The notes below the pieces were generated by a model. The model saw only the letters and a list, made by a program, of their open reading frames with translations. It was not told the DNA's origin and searched no databases. Position numbers and translations under genes: made by a program. Below are positions 8,555 to 19,842 of a stretch of DNA of 35,205 bases, in pieces (the first letter of the stretch is position 1; each line of letters opens with the position of its first letter). This DNA comes from Lachnospira sp. (GTDB taxonomy: Bacteria > Bacillota > Clostridia > Lachnospirales > Lachnospiraceae), in contig JAQUVV010000004.1 in NCBI GenBank assembly GCA_028693195.1, forward strand, positions 1 through 35,205, in the 5' to 3' direction.

Positions 8555-8950
8555 TTAATCTACAGTATTGAGTCGTGCCAACGAACGCTTTAACGCTAAT
8601 TCAGCACGTCCAATATCCGTACAGCTGTCATGACTTGCCAATAATCTCTCCGCACGGATCTTTGCTTCATTCGCTCTGTTGACATCAATCTCTTCAGGCC
8701 ACTCAGCGATTTCGGCAAGAACCGTTACCTTATCCTTCAATACTTCAACGATTCCACCGTGAACGGCAGCTTTATGCACTTCGCCCTCCTGATGAATCCT
8801 CAAAACACATGGAACAAGAACCGCGGTCAACGGTATATGATCAGCATATACACCAATTTCTCCCTCACTTGTAGCAAGTTCGACCATGGTGACATCTTCA
8901 TGGTAAAACACACGGTCAGGTGTATTCACCAACAACTTGAATGTTTTCAT
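8555..8950 (-). CDS. atpC: ATP synthase F1 epsilon subunit
   Basis: 131 residues, normal for the family. It is part of the central stalk and an intrinsic inhibitor of ATP hydrolysis. The N-terminal beta-sandwich is seen in LLVNTPDRVFYHEDVTMVEL and GEIGVYADHIPLTAVL, and the C-terminal helical pair in NRANEAKIRAERLL...RAELALKRSLARL. AGGAGG lies 6 bases before the ATG. It is the last gene of the atp operon, 15 bp after atpD. Confidence 0.96.
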   Translation of the reverse strand: MKTFKLLVNTPDRVFYHEDVTMVELATSEGEIGVYADHIPLTAVLVPCVLRIHQEGEVHKAAVHGGIVEVLKDKVTVLAEIAEWPEEIDVNRANEAKIRAERLLASHDSCTDIGRAELALKRSLARLNTVD

Positions 8951-8965
8951 ATTCAGCCTCCTTGC

Positions 8966-10381
<1,416 letters not shown>

Positions 10382-10385
10382 TTAC

Positions 10386-11240
10386 TTACTCGATTGCATT
10401 TGCACCGGCTACAATTTCTGTTAATTCCTGAGTAATTGCTGCCTGACGGGCTCTGTTATACTTCAGGGACAGATCGGAAATCATATCCTCTGCATTGCTT
10501 GTGGCATTATCCATTGCCTGCATACGTGCACCATTCTCACTGGCCACAGCTTCGATTAAGCCGCCATAAATCAGACTACACATATACTTTGGTATAATCA
10601 GATTCAGTGCCTCATCTTCCTCTGGCTCGTAATTCATTGGTGCCATGTCTGCATCACTGCTTTCTTTCGCGTCTGCTTCGATTGGAAGCAGCTTGATCAG
10701 CTGTGGTTCGTGAACAACTGTGTTCTTGAATGATGTATAGGCTAAGTAGATTTCTCCCACTTCTCCTTCTGCAAATGCATTCAGCACATCTTCACAGATT
10801 ACCTTGGCATCAGAATACATAGGTTCCTCAATCACTTCAGAATAATCCTTTGCGATTGTGTAATTCTTTCTTGCTAAAGTATCTCTTCCCTTAGAACCGA
10901 TGGTATATAGCACCACATCTTCCTTCGGGATGTCGCCATTGGTAATCAGCTTTGTGATATTGGAATTATATCCACCTGCAAGACCTCTGTTTCCAGTAAT
11001 CATAATGACTGCCTTCTTCGTTGAATCTCCTGCCTTCAGATACTTATGATTGATATTACCAGACTTTGCAAGCATGCTTGACACAGTCTCATACATCAAA
11101 TCAAAGTAAGGCTTGGTGTTCTCTGCCTTTCCCTTAGCTTTCTGTAACTTAACAGTTGATACGAGCTTCATGGCTTTGGTAATCTGGCCGGTACTTTGAA
11201 TACTGTCTCTACGCCTTTTTATGTCTCTCATTGAGGCCAT
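10386..11240 (-). CDS. atpG: ATP synthase F1 gamma subunit
   Basis: The central stalk subunit that couples ring rotation to catalysis. I choose the ATG at 11240 (product MASMRDIKRRRDSIQSTGQI) because GGGAGG lies 9 bases upstream and gamma subunits begin this way; the frame can open two codons earlier at a TTG. The N-terminal helix (ITKAMKLVSTVKLQKAK) and the C-terminal helix with the family signature (ENGARMQAMDNATSNAEDMI and the following LSLKYNRARQAAITQELTEI) are both present. About 284 residues, normal length. It lies 20 bp after atpA. Confidence 0.97.
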   Translation of the reverse strand: MASMRDIKRRRDSIQSTGQITKAMKLVSTVKLQKAKGKAENTKPYFDLMYETVSSMLAKSGNINHKYLKAGDSTKKAVIMITGNRGLAGGYNSNITKLITNGDIPKEDVVLYTIGSKGRDTLARKNYTIAKDYSEVIEEPMYSDAKVICEDVLNAFAEGEVGEIYLAYTSFKNTVVHEPQLIKLLPIEADAKESSDADMAPMNYEPEEDEALNLIIPKYMCSLIYGGLIEAVASENGARMQAMDNATSNAEDMISDLSLKYNRARQAAITQELTEIVAGANAIE

Positions 11241-11260
11241 AAACAATTACCTCCCATTCG

Positions 11261-13388
<2,128 letters not shown>

Positions 13389-13401
<13 letters not shown>

Positions 13402-13940
13402 GTTTTCTCACCCATTTCATTCAGAGTCTCTTCAATCAGAGCATCATTATCATTGTCATCCATTGATTTAGCGACCAGCTTCGCTGCCATAACTGATGCA
13501 ACTGCAACAATCTGCTGCTTCACATCATCTGCAACCTTCTGTTTCTCGAGTTCTGCTTCTGTATTCGCTCTTGCGATAATTCGAGCAGCCTCTTCCTTCG
13601 CCTCATCAACAATCTTTGCTTCGTTGTGCATTGCTGTCTTGCGTGCATCGCTTAAGATCGCTTCTGCTTCCTTATTCGCTGCCTTCAGCTTTTCTTCATA
13701 TTCCTGCTTCAAAGCCAGTGCCTCAGCCTTATCTGTTTCTGCTGATTCCCTGTCATTGGTGATCTTATCCTGTCTCTTCTTCAACATATTTCTTACCGGA
13801 TTGATAAGAATAAATGAAAGAAGGATGAATAATAAGAATACGTTAAATGCTGTAACTGCTGCGTCAAATAGAAGCTGATAATCAAGACCAAATAAACGAC
13901 CGCTTTCAAGAGCAATCATTGTACTTCCTGCGAAATTCAA
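13389..13940 (-). CDS. atpF: ATP synthase Fo b subunit
   Basis: The peripheral stalk subunit. 183 residues: one N-terminal membrane segment (about 25-46, FNVFLLFILLSFILI) and a long charged coiled coil rich in Ala, Glu and Lys. The frame opens with a TTG at 13940, which has AAGGAGG 8 bases upstream. An ATG seven codons later (13919) has only AGGAAG at 4 bases, so I prefer the TTG start. The end overlaps atpH. Confidence 0.94.
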
Positions 13941-13987
13941 GTTTTTAGCCTCCTTCCTATCAGCTTAAATGCTGTTCTGCCTGCAAT

Positions 13988-14242
13988 TTACTTAAATGGC
14001 TGAACGAACATTAAGATAATAGCTACGGCGAAACCGTAAAGACCTGTTGTCTCGGCTACGGCCTGACCCAGTAACATTGTTGATGTAATATCTGACTTTG
14101 CACCTGGATTACGTCCAACTGCTGCTGCACCATGTCCAGCTGCGATACCCTGACCTACACCAGGACCTACACCTGCGATCATCGCGATACCTGCACCAAT
14201 TGCTGACATAGCCTGAATAAATTCCTGTCCACTAATATTCAT
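13988..14242 (-). CDS. atpE: ATP synthase Fo c subunit, probably Na+-binding
   Basis: An 84-residue, two-helix hairpin that forms the rotor ring. The ion-carrying carboxylate is E64, in helix 2. The residues that bind Na+ in the Ilyobacter/Propionigenium type ring are all present or conservatively replaced: Q31 in GVGQG, V62, E64, T65 (Ser in Ilyobacter), T66 and Y69 in [11 protein letters not shown]+-specific rings usually lack this set. The sequence around GVGPGVGQG is also close to the Na+ type. GGAGG lies upstream of the ATG. Seen: the residues. Established: their role in known Na+ rings. Inferred: Na+ coupling here. Confidence 0.96.
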   Translation of the reverse strand: MNISGQEFIQAMSAIGAGIAMIAGVGPGVGQGIAAGHGAAAVGRNPGAKSDITSTMLLGQAVAETTGLYGFAVAIILMFVQPFK

Positions 14243-14288
14243 GTTTTTTGTCCTCCATTAAATAGAATATAATAATTATTTGTGCCGA

Positions 14289-15005
14289 TTAATCTTCGGC
14301 AATCTTGTCGTTAACGTAAACCATCGTCAACATACAGAATACATACGCCTGAATGCAACCTGAAAACAGGTCCAGATATCCATGCAGGAAAGCTGGGATC
14401 ACCAATGCAAATCGACCTACCAAATCGTAGATCAGTCCCATCAGAACGGTTCCTGACATGATATTACCAAACAAACGCAGTGATAAAGACAACGGAACTG
14501 CAAATTCACCAATAATATTAATTGGTGTTAATGGCAGCGGTTTACACATTGCCGTAAAATGTTTCACACCCTTTGCTTTGATTCCACAGAAATGAACCAT
14601 AACAAATGTAATGACACCCAGTGCAACAGTAACTCCGTAGTCTGCGGTAGGTGGTCTAAGACCGAAAAGTCCGGCTAGATTCGAACATATGATAAAGATA
14701 AACAATGCTGTGATATAGTTCACAAAACGCGTTGCATTCTTCCCCATGATACCGTCTACCATGTTTCCAAGCATCTCAATAATCAATTCAATTGTACATT
14801 GAAATTTCCCCGGCGTATCTGTCGCATTGACTTTACTGATCTTCACTCTTGCAATGATTGCCATCACAATGATAAAGACAGACACAATCAGCATGGCAAC
14901 ATGTGTTGTATCCAGCTGAAAGGTATAATCAATACCCGGGATGTGAAATTCGTACAATGACTTAATCATAAAGCTGCTGTCGCAAGCCACCAATGAAGTC
15001 ATCAT
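14289..15005 (-). CDS. atpB: ATP synthase Fo a subunit
   Basis: The membrane subunit that provides the ion half-channels against the c ring. The essential Arg is in the family signature VPLSLSLRLFGNIMSG, and several further hydrophobic segments surround it. The frame opens with a GTG at 15017, but GGGAGG lies just upstream of the ATG pair at 15005/15002, so those are the likely starts; 238-239 residues result. It lies between atpI and atpE in the usual order. Confidence 0.96.
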   Translation of the reverse strand: MMTSLVACDSSFMIKSLYEFHIPGIDYTFQLDTTHVAMLIVSVFIIVMAIIARVKISKVNATDTPGKFQCTIELIIEMLGNMVDGIMGKNATRFVNYITALFIFIICSNLAGLFGLRPPTADYGVTVALGVITFVMVHFCGIKAKGVKHFTAMCKPLPLTPINIIGEFAVPLSLSLRLFGNIMSGTVLMGLIYDLVGRFALVIPAFLHGYLDLFSGCIQAYVFCMLTMVYVNDKIAED

Positions 15006-15021
15006 TGAGCCTCCCACCTTT

Positions 15022-15432
15022 TCACCTTCCTTTTTTCGTTATTTTTGATAAAAATTTATTAGTAAACGGCTGTGAATAGGCCGCTACTTTCATAGAAAAC
15101 ATGCCGATAAGGGCGGCTAACATATCTCCCACACCTGTCAGATATAACGTGACAAGTATTGCGAGCAGGACGCCCAATCGTATAAAATATCCCACAAGTA
15201 AAGTTACCGTAGTATTGCCACCACCATAAACCACCTTACGGATTCTAAAACTCAACTGAAATGCTCCAAACATGGAATAGATGACACCTGCCAAAAATCC
15301 AACGGCCCAAGGTCCCTTCCAAGCGTCTGGTACCACAAGAAGAATGATACCCTCTCCCAGAAGCAGATATACCATATCGATAAATAACATCTCTGGCAGT
15401 GCTTCATTCAATTCTCTTAACTTATCTATCAT
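15022..15432 (-). CDS. atpI: ATP synthase accessory subunit I (AtpI-like)
   Basis: A small membrane protein with about four hydrophobic segments (for example MLFIDMVYLLLGEGIILLVV and VGYFIRLGVLLAILVTLYL) and the length and position of AtpI, which helps c-ring assembly or ion uptake. I prefer the ATG at 15432 (MIDKLRELNEAL) because AAGGTG lies 4-5 bases upstream. The ATG at 15468 has no visible ribosome binding site. It lies between the AtpZ-like gene and atpB. Sequence conservation in this family is low, so the call rests largely on position and topology. Confidence 0.85.
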   Translation of the reverse strand: MIDKLRELNEALPEMLFIDMVYLLLGEGIILLVVPDAWKGPWAVGFLAGVIYSMFGAFQLSFRIRKVVYGGGNTTVTLLVGYFIRLGVLLAILVTLYLTGVGDMLAALIGMFSMKVAAYSQPFTNKFLSKITKKGR

Positions 15433-15480
15433 ACAACACCTTACCAATTTATTCTTCTTAAAATTCATTAAGAATTCATG

Positions 15481-15783
15481 CTATCTTCTCAATTCTTCGT
15501 CAATCTTTTTCTGATTGGCACGCTTAACCTTTTCTTGAATCTCCTTCTCTTGCTGACGTTTCCGTCTTCGTTCATCCTGACGAATGACATCTCTGGCAAG
15601 GACAAAGGCATTTCTGGCTCCTGCTGCCATTCCGAGTACTAATAATGGAATCGTGAACCAGGTCTCAAACTTCTTATCCAGCCATATTCCCAGCGCTAGG
15701 CAAACAAAAGTAGGAACCATTACATGAATAGCTATTTGAGATATCAACACGACATTTTTGTACATGTCCCCTTTTCCACTCAT
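15481..15783 (-). CDS. atpZ: AtpZ/AtpI-family (F0F1-ATPase gene 1-like) small membrane protein
   Basis: A 100-residue protein with two membrane segments (about 10-31 and 41-58) and a very basic, coiled-coil-like C-terminal tail (RRRKRQQEKEIQEKVKR). Two-helix proteins of this kind (PF09527) head many atp operons; the family is linked to c-ring assembly or Mg2+/Ca2+ handling. The GxWLDKKF pattern between the helices (LGIWLDKKFETW) is typical. It is the first gene of the operon, 12 bp or so before the AtpI region. Confidence 0.85.
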   Translation of the reverse strand: MSGKGDMYKNVVLISQIAIHVMVPTFVCLALGIWLDKKFETWFTIPLLVLGMAAGARNAFVLARDVIRQDERRRKRQQEKEIQEKVKRANQKKIDEELRR

Positions 15784-16018
15784 TGCTCTTGGTTCTCCAT
15801 TTCACAAAAGTTTGATTTTATTGTAACATTTTACTGATAAGTTGTTTATTTATTTAGGTAATTTTAACATTTCCATTTCATGCCATTTTATTCACAAGTT
15901 GTAGTATATCTGTTTTTTCTATTCCTTCCTATTATAATTATTTCAAAACTGTTCTATACCTTTTAAACAATGATACTATATTAATATCATCCATATAATT
16001 TTCATAATGAAATAAACT

Positions 16019-16059
16019 GACTGCAACCACAGTGATATTGTATCTCCATGATTGCAGTC
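16019..16059 (-). terminator. Possible weak terminator after the YcxB-family gene
   Basis: An 8-bp perfect outer stem GACTGCAA/TTGCAGTC encloses an imperfect inner stem with GATA-TTG-TATC at the tip. On the minus strand it is followed by AGTTTATTTC, a broken U-tract, so efficiency may be low. It lies about 85 bases after the stop codon of the YcxB-family gene. Confidence 0.4.
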
Positions 16060-16089
16060 TCAGCGTTCCTGTTTACTCTGTTCCACGCA

Positions 16090-16103
16090 ATATACTAGTA
16101 TAT
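16090..16103. other. Perfect 14-bp palindrome, possible operator
   Basis: ATATACTAGTATAT is exactly self-complementary and lies between the YcxB-family gene and the atp operon. Short AT-rich palindromes can be operators, but they also arise by chance; no regulator is identified. Confidence 0.3.
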
Positions 16104-16142
16104 GTGTGAACAATCCCGTTTCAGTCACTAATTATTCGTATT

Positions 16143-16616
16143 TTATGATTTCTTTACTACTTTCTTCTCCAGGTAGCTAATAAATTCAGCTCTCTTCCCT
16201 CCCAGTGTATGATTGTTCAGCACATATCCATGCACTGCATCAGAATAGATGATGACCATTGTTGGAAGCTTGGCGAACTTTTGAATCTTATCCCATGAAA
16301 GATCCTGAGTCTGATCTTCTACCTGAATATGCATCCCCTGCTCTGAGAAAGCAAGCTTTGTTGTAAATGTAATGAGCTTTGCACGCTTATTGGCATTCTT
16401 CCACATAATCAGCGGCTGGAAAACAACAAACCAGCAGCTTGCAAGAATCAGTATCACGTGAAGAATGGTAGCTGTATCCTTCCACGTTCCAATGGTCAGC
16501 GCAATCATAACAGCCGTAAAGAGAACATTAATAAATCCTGTCCAGTTGCTATAGGTATAATACATGGCCATCTGCCATAAATCTGATGCTTCGGTTTTAT
16601 ATGAAAATTCGTACAT
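16143..16616 (-). CDS. YcxB-family membrane protein
   Basis: A small protein of about 157 residues: MYEFSYKT start, two hydrophobic segments (about 25-43 and 51-68) and a soluble C-terminal domain with the YcxB-like pattern FSEQGMHIQ...LSWDKIQKFAKL...VIIYSD. The function of this family is unknown. I choose the ATG at 16616 because AAGGAGC lies 8 bases upstream; an earlier in-frame start at 16673 would overlap dctM and has weaker support. It begins 29 bp after the dctM stop and is probably co-transcribed with the TRAP operon, though it is not a usual TRAP component. Confidence 0.78.
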   Translation of the reverse strand: MYEFSYKTEASDLWQMAMYYTYSNWTGFINVLFTAVMIALTIGTWKDTATILHVILILASCWFVVFQPLIMWKNANKRAKLITFTTKLAFSEQGMHIQVEDQTQDLSWDKIQKFAKLPTMVIIYSDAVHGYVLNNHTLGGKRAEFISYLEKKVVKKS

Positions 16617-16645
16617 AAGCCAGCTCCTTACAATAATTATATCAT

Positions 16646-17941
16646 TTACTTTCCAAACAGGTTCGGAATACACATACTAATCTGTGGTACGAAGGTTACC
16701 AGTAATAAGCAGATAATCATGCACATATAGAATGGTAATGTCGCCTTAACGACCTTCTCCATAGGTTCCTTCGCCACAGCTGAACCGATGAACAATACCG
16801 CACCAACTGGTGGTGTCAGCAGACCAATACCACAGTTTAAGATTACCATAATACCAAACTGAATTGGATTAATTCCAATTGAAGTTGCAATTGGAAGCAG
16901 GATTGGTGTCGCAATCAGAATGATTGGGGACATATCCATAATCATACCAAGTACCAGCAAAATAACATTTAACAGAATTGCAATGATAATTGGATTGCTT
17001 GTAAGTCCTGTAATTCCCTTAGCTGCCAGATCTGGAACATGCAGTGTTGTCAGGCAATAGCCAAATATACTGGATGTTGCAATCAGAATCAGTACGATAG
17101 AAAGCGTATTCACACATTCAGATAATGCATCCCATACACCCTTCCAGTTCAATCCCTTATAGATAAACACACTGACAAATAAACTGTAGATAACTGCAAT
17201 AGCTGCGGACTCTGTTGCTGTGAACACACCAGCTACTACACCGACTACAACAATAATAACTGCTGCCAGTGCCCAGAATGACGTGAGCAGCTGCTTAAGA
17301 AGTCTTAAGATGCTGAACCTATCCCCCTTTGGATAATGTCTCTTCACAGAAATAATATAAGAACCAATCATCAGTGATACTGCCAATAATGCCCCTGGAA
17401 GATATCCTGCCAAGAACAAACTTCCTACTGAGATTCCACCTGCTGTTGTTGCATAGATGACCATGTTGTGACTTGGAGGAACTAACAATCCCTCACAAGC
17501 GGATGTAATGGTAACTGCTGTTGAGAAGTCAGCATCGTATCCCTGATCCACCATCATCGGAATCATAATTGCACCAATGGATGCAGTATCTGCTGCTGCA
17601 GAACCTGAGATTCCTCCAAAGAAATAGGATGCAACGATGTTAACCATTGCCATACCACCACGCATCCATCCTACACACGCATTGGCCAGACCAATCAGCT
17701 TCTCTGAAATTCCACCAGATCCCATGAGAACACCCATGGTAATAAAGAATGGAACAGCCATCAAGCTGAAGGAACTAATTCCTTTTACCATCTGCTGACA
17801 TACAACTGCCAACGGTCTTCCCTGCGATAGCAGGCACAGAATAGAAGAAAGTGCAACTGCATATGCAATTGGAAATCTTAAGAAAATCATTACAAAAAAG
17901 CTGACCAGCAGCACTGTGATTGCTAATGTATTTACGCTCAT
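16646..17941 (-). CDS. dctM: TRAP transporter large permease subunit (DctM)
   Basis: A 431-residue integral membrane protein with about 12 hydrophobic segments, the size of DctM. It forms the ion-coupled transport channel of tripartite (TRAP) systems, which import organic acids or sugar acids using a Na+ or H+ gradient. Typical stretches are FPIAYAVALSS at the start, GGISGSAAADTASIGAIMIPMM and VPPSHNMVIYA in the middle, and NCGIGLLTPPVGAVLF near the end. The start codon overlaps the dctQ stop by 4 bases (ATGA type), so the pair is translationally coupled. Confidence 0.95.
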   Translation of the reverse strand: MSVNTLAITVLLVSFFVMIFLRFPIAYAVALSSILCLLSQGRPLAVVCQQMVKGISSFSLMAVPFFITMGVLMGSGGISEKLIGLANACVGWMRGGMAMVNIVASYFFGGISGSAAADTASIGAIMIPMMVDQGYDADFSTAVTITSACEGLLVPPSHNMVIYATTAGGISVGSLFLAGYLPGALLAVSLMIGSYIISVKRHYPKGDRFSILRLLKQLLTSFWALAAVIIVVVGVVAGVFTATESAAIAVIYSLFVSVFIYKGLNWKGVWDALSECVNTLSIVLILIATSSIFGYCLTTLHVPDLAAKGITGLTSNPIIIAILLNVILLVLGMIMDMSPIILIATPILLPIATSIGINPIQFGIMVILNCGIGLLTPPVGAVLFIGSAVAKEPMEKVVKATLPFYMCMIICLLLVTFVPQISMCIPNLFGK

Positions 17942-18465
17942 GCTTTCACTTCCTCCTTTACAAAGAATGCTTTAAAATGTGTATATACTGCTTCAATTTC
18001 AAAGATAATCATAACAATACCCGCCAACGGAATTGGGAAATACTGCCAGAACTTTGACAGCCATGGCATGCTGACATATGTACCCTTTGAACCAATCTTC
18101 ATGGCATATGTCAATCCAACCGTAAGCATAACCACACCAAGTGCCATTACTGCAATATCTGCAAGTAAATCCAAGGCAATAACAACCTTCTTTGGCAAAT
18201 ATTTATCTAACGCTGTCATTCTAATATGTGCACCTCTCCTGATTGCAAGTGCTGCAGATAATACTGCCATATAAGACATACATGTCAGTACCACTTCCTC
18301 ACTCCATGCTGGATCTGGAACAAATGATACATATCTTCCGATTACTGCCATGGTCGTAATTCCAATATCAATAATCAGAAGAAGCTTACATATAAACATG
18401 ATAATCTTGAATACCCAGTCGTAGACTGGCTTCACCTTATCAACCTTACTAAAAAACCCTTCCAT
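17938..18465 (-). CDS. dctQ: TRAP transporter small permease subunit (DctQ)
   Basis: 175 residues with four hydrophobic segments, the standard topology of DctQ, which pairs with DctM. The segment WSEEVVLTCMSYMAVLSAAL with the following RRGAHIRMTAL is a strong family signature. It overlaps dctM by 4 bases and follows dctP after a 133-bp gap that contains a hairpin likely to reduce its expression relative to dctP. GGAGATG lies upstream of the start. Confidence 0.93.
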   Translation of the reverse strand: MEGFFSKVDKVKPVYDWVFKIIMFICKLLLIIDIGITTMAVIGRYVSFVPDPAWSEEVVLTCMSYMAVLSAALAIRRGAHIRMTALDKYLPKKVVIALDLLADIAVMALGVVMLTVGLTYAMKIGSKGTYVSMPWLSKFWQYFPIPLAGIVMIIFEIEAVYTHFKAFFVKEEVKA

Positions 18466-18503
18466 CTTTTCATCTCCTTTTGGATCACTCTGTCCATAAA
18501 TTC

Positions 18504-18560
18504 AAAAACACACATGATTGGCAGGACTGATATGAACATATCCCTGCGCAATCCTGTGTG
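18504..18560 (-). terminator. Attenuating terminator between dctP and dctQ
   Basis: On the minus strand a long hairpin (CACACAGGATTGCGCAGG pairing with CCTGCCAATCATGTGTG, loop containing GATATGTTCATATC) is followed directly by TTTTTG. It lies inside the operon, so it should act as a partial terminator or as an mRNA stabiliser, giving more binding protein than permease. Confidence 0.72.
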
Positions 18561-18598
18561 CCTTTCTTTATCAAAAACATCTTCTGTTTTGTTCTACC

Positions 18599-19639
18599 TT
18601 ACTTTGCAAGATCAAGAATCTTCTGGTAAAGAGCTTCATTTCCCTTAATAGCGGAAGCTGTAACGTCCTTACAAGCATCCTGCCATGGCTTCTTATCTGT
18701 AACTTCTGTTACTTTACAACCACTTGCCTTTAATTCATCTAATACCTTGTTCTCTTCTGATTCTGAAAGCTTAGCGTTGAAATCTTCTGCGTAGCTTGCT
18801 GCTTCCATAACTGCTTTCTGCTGGTTCTCTGTTAACTTATCCCATGCATCATCAGAGATAATAACTTCGATTGCACCTAATGTATGACCATCAAGGATCA
18901 GGTTGTTTGCAACTTCTGGGAAAGCATTTGATTTGTAGTTTGCGATTGGCTGTTCTGCGCCATCAACAACACCTGTATTCAAAGCTGAGTATAACTCGTT
19001 GAATGCTACAACTGTTGGGTTTGCACCAAGTGCCTTAACCATTCCTGTCATAACTGGGTCATTAGATACTCTTAACTTCATTCCCTTTAAGTCGTCCATA
19101 GACTTTACTTCTGACTTTGTGAAGAAGTGTCTGAATCCTTCTTCTCCGTAGAACAGACCTCTTACACCAAGTCCGATATCATGTGGCTCCATGAGGAAGT
19201 CATCTGATAAATCACTCTTAACAAAGTTCCAGTAATGAGCTCTGTTTGTAAATGTATATGGTACTGAAAGTAATGATGACTTTGCTGCACCGTAGCTTGT
19301 TAATGCGAAAGCTGAAATTCTTGAAACATCAATTGTTCCGCCACCGCCAAGCATCGTATCAAGTACATCGTTCTCTGAACCAAGGACACCACTTGCCTGT
19401 AAATCAATCTTAACAGAACCACCTGTCAATTCCTCAACTTTTTCTTTGAATGCGCTATCTGTCTGACCTACAATGGTATCCAGTGGGTTAACCTCTGCCA
19501 TAACCAGTGTTACCTGTGGATCATCTTTTACGTTTCCTGTGCCACCGTCTGTTGCTGCTTTTTCACCACTGCCACATGCTGCAAGTGACAATACCATCAT
19601 AGATGACATAGCCACAGCCATTAATTTCTTTAATCTCAT
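18599..19639 (-). CDS. dctP: TRAP transporter solute-binding lipoprotein (DctP)
   Basis: 346 residues with a lipoprotein signal peptide; the lipobox LSLAAC puts the lipidated Cys at 22. The family's substrate-carboxylate Arg is R190 in GMKLRVSNDP, and the TRAP signature FNELYSALNTGVVDGAEQP follows. The ligand cannot be read from sequence; the DctP family takes C4-dicarboxylates, and related members take sugar acids such as hexuronates. The sugar-type sensor operon next door makes a sugar acid plausible. A strong AGGAGG lies upstream of the ATG, with a GC-rich palindrome CCCGCGGG in the leader. Confidence 0.94.
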   Translation of the reverse strand: MRLKKLMAVAMSSMMVLSLAACGSGEKAATDGGTGNVKDDPQVTLVMAEVNPLDTIVGQTDSAFKEKVEELTGGSVKIDLQASGVLGSENDVLDTMLGGGGTIDVSRISAFALTSYGAAKSSLLSVPYTFTNRAHYWNFVKSDLSDDFLMEPHDIGLGVRGLFYGEEGFRHFFTKSEVKSMDDLKGMKLRVSNDPVMTGMVKALGANPTVVAFNELYSALNTGVVDGAEQPIANYKSNAFPEVANNLILDGHTLGAIEVIISDDAWDKLTENQQKAVMEAASYAEDFNAKLSESEENKVLDELKASGCKVTEVTDKKPWQDACKDVTASAIKGNEALYQKILDLAK

Positions 19640-19701
19640 AATACGTCCTCCTGTTTACTTCCGCCCCCGCGGGCTCTTTATTTGATGAACTAAGGATAAC
19701 A

Positions 19702-19765
19702 TGTCAGAAAAAAGTCTGCTATTTACATATTCTACTTTTCATATGTAAATTTCAGACTTATGACA
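19702..19765 (-). terminator. Nested 64-bp dyad: terminator after the regulator gene, or dctP operator
   Basis: On the plus strand the order is TGTCA, AGTCTG, ATTTACATAT, a 10-base spacer, ATATGTAAAT, CAGACT, TGACA: three nested inverted pairs. On the minus strand the inner two pairs form a stem followed directly by TTTTTT, which is an intrinsic terminator pattern. It lies about 78 bases after the response regulator stop and 60 bases before dctP. The exact 10-bp pair with a 10-base spacer would also suit a dimeric DNA-binding protein. Confidence 0.65.
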
Positions 19766-19842
19766 GAAAATGTTTATATTATTTTCATATTTGTTTATAT
19801 TTCACCTCATGCAGCGACTTATTTTCAGGAATCAGCTAATGG

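Larger units (their letters stand above)
15784..16142 (-). promoter_or_regulatory. 359-bp leader/promoter region of the atp operon
   Basis: No gene is visible. The region is AT-rich and must carry the atp promoter. A perfect -10 box TATAAT (minus strand) lies at 15931-15936, but no good -35 stands at 16-18 bp, so the exact promoter is uncertain. It would give a leader of about 140 bases. Next to the upstream gene are an imperfect hairpin (16019-16059) and a perfect 14-bp palindrome (16090-16103), listed separately. Confidence 0.45.

Noticed and set aside
13453-13878. 141-codon plus-strand frame opposite atpF
   Set aside because: It is a mirror of the Ala/Glu/Lys-rich coiled coil of atpF, giving a Ser/Ala/Phe-rich translation; atpF is certain.
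15931-15936. Definite atp operon promoter at the TATAAT box
   Set aside because: No acceptable -35 hexamer lies 16-18 bp upstream, so I give the region only as a probable promoter zone.
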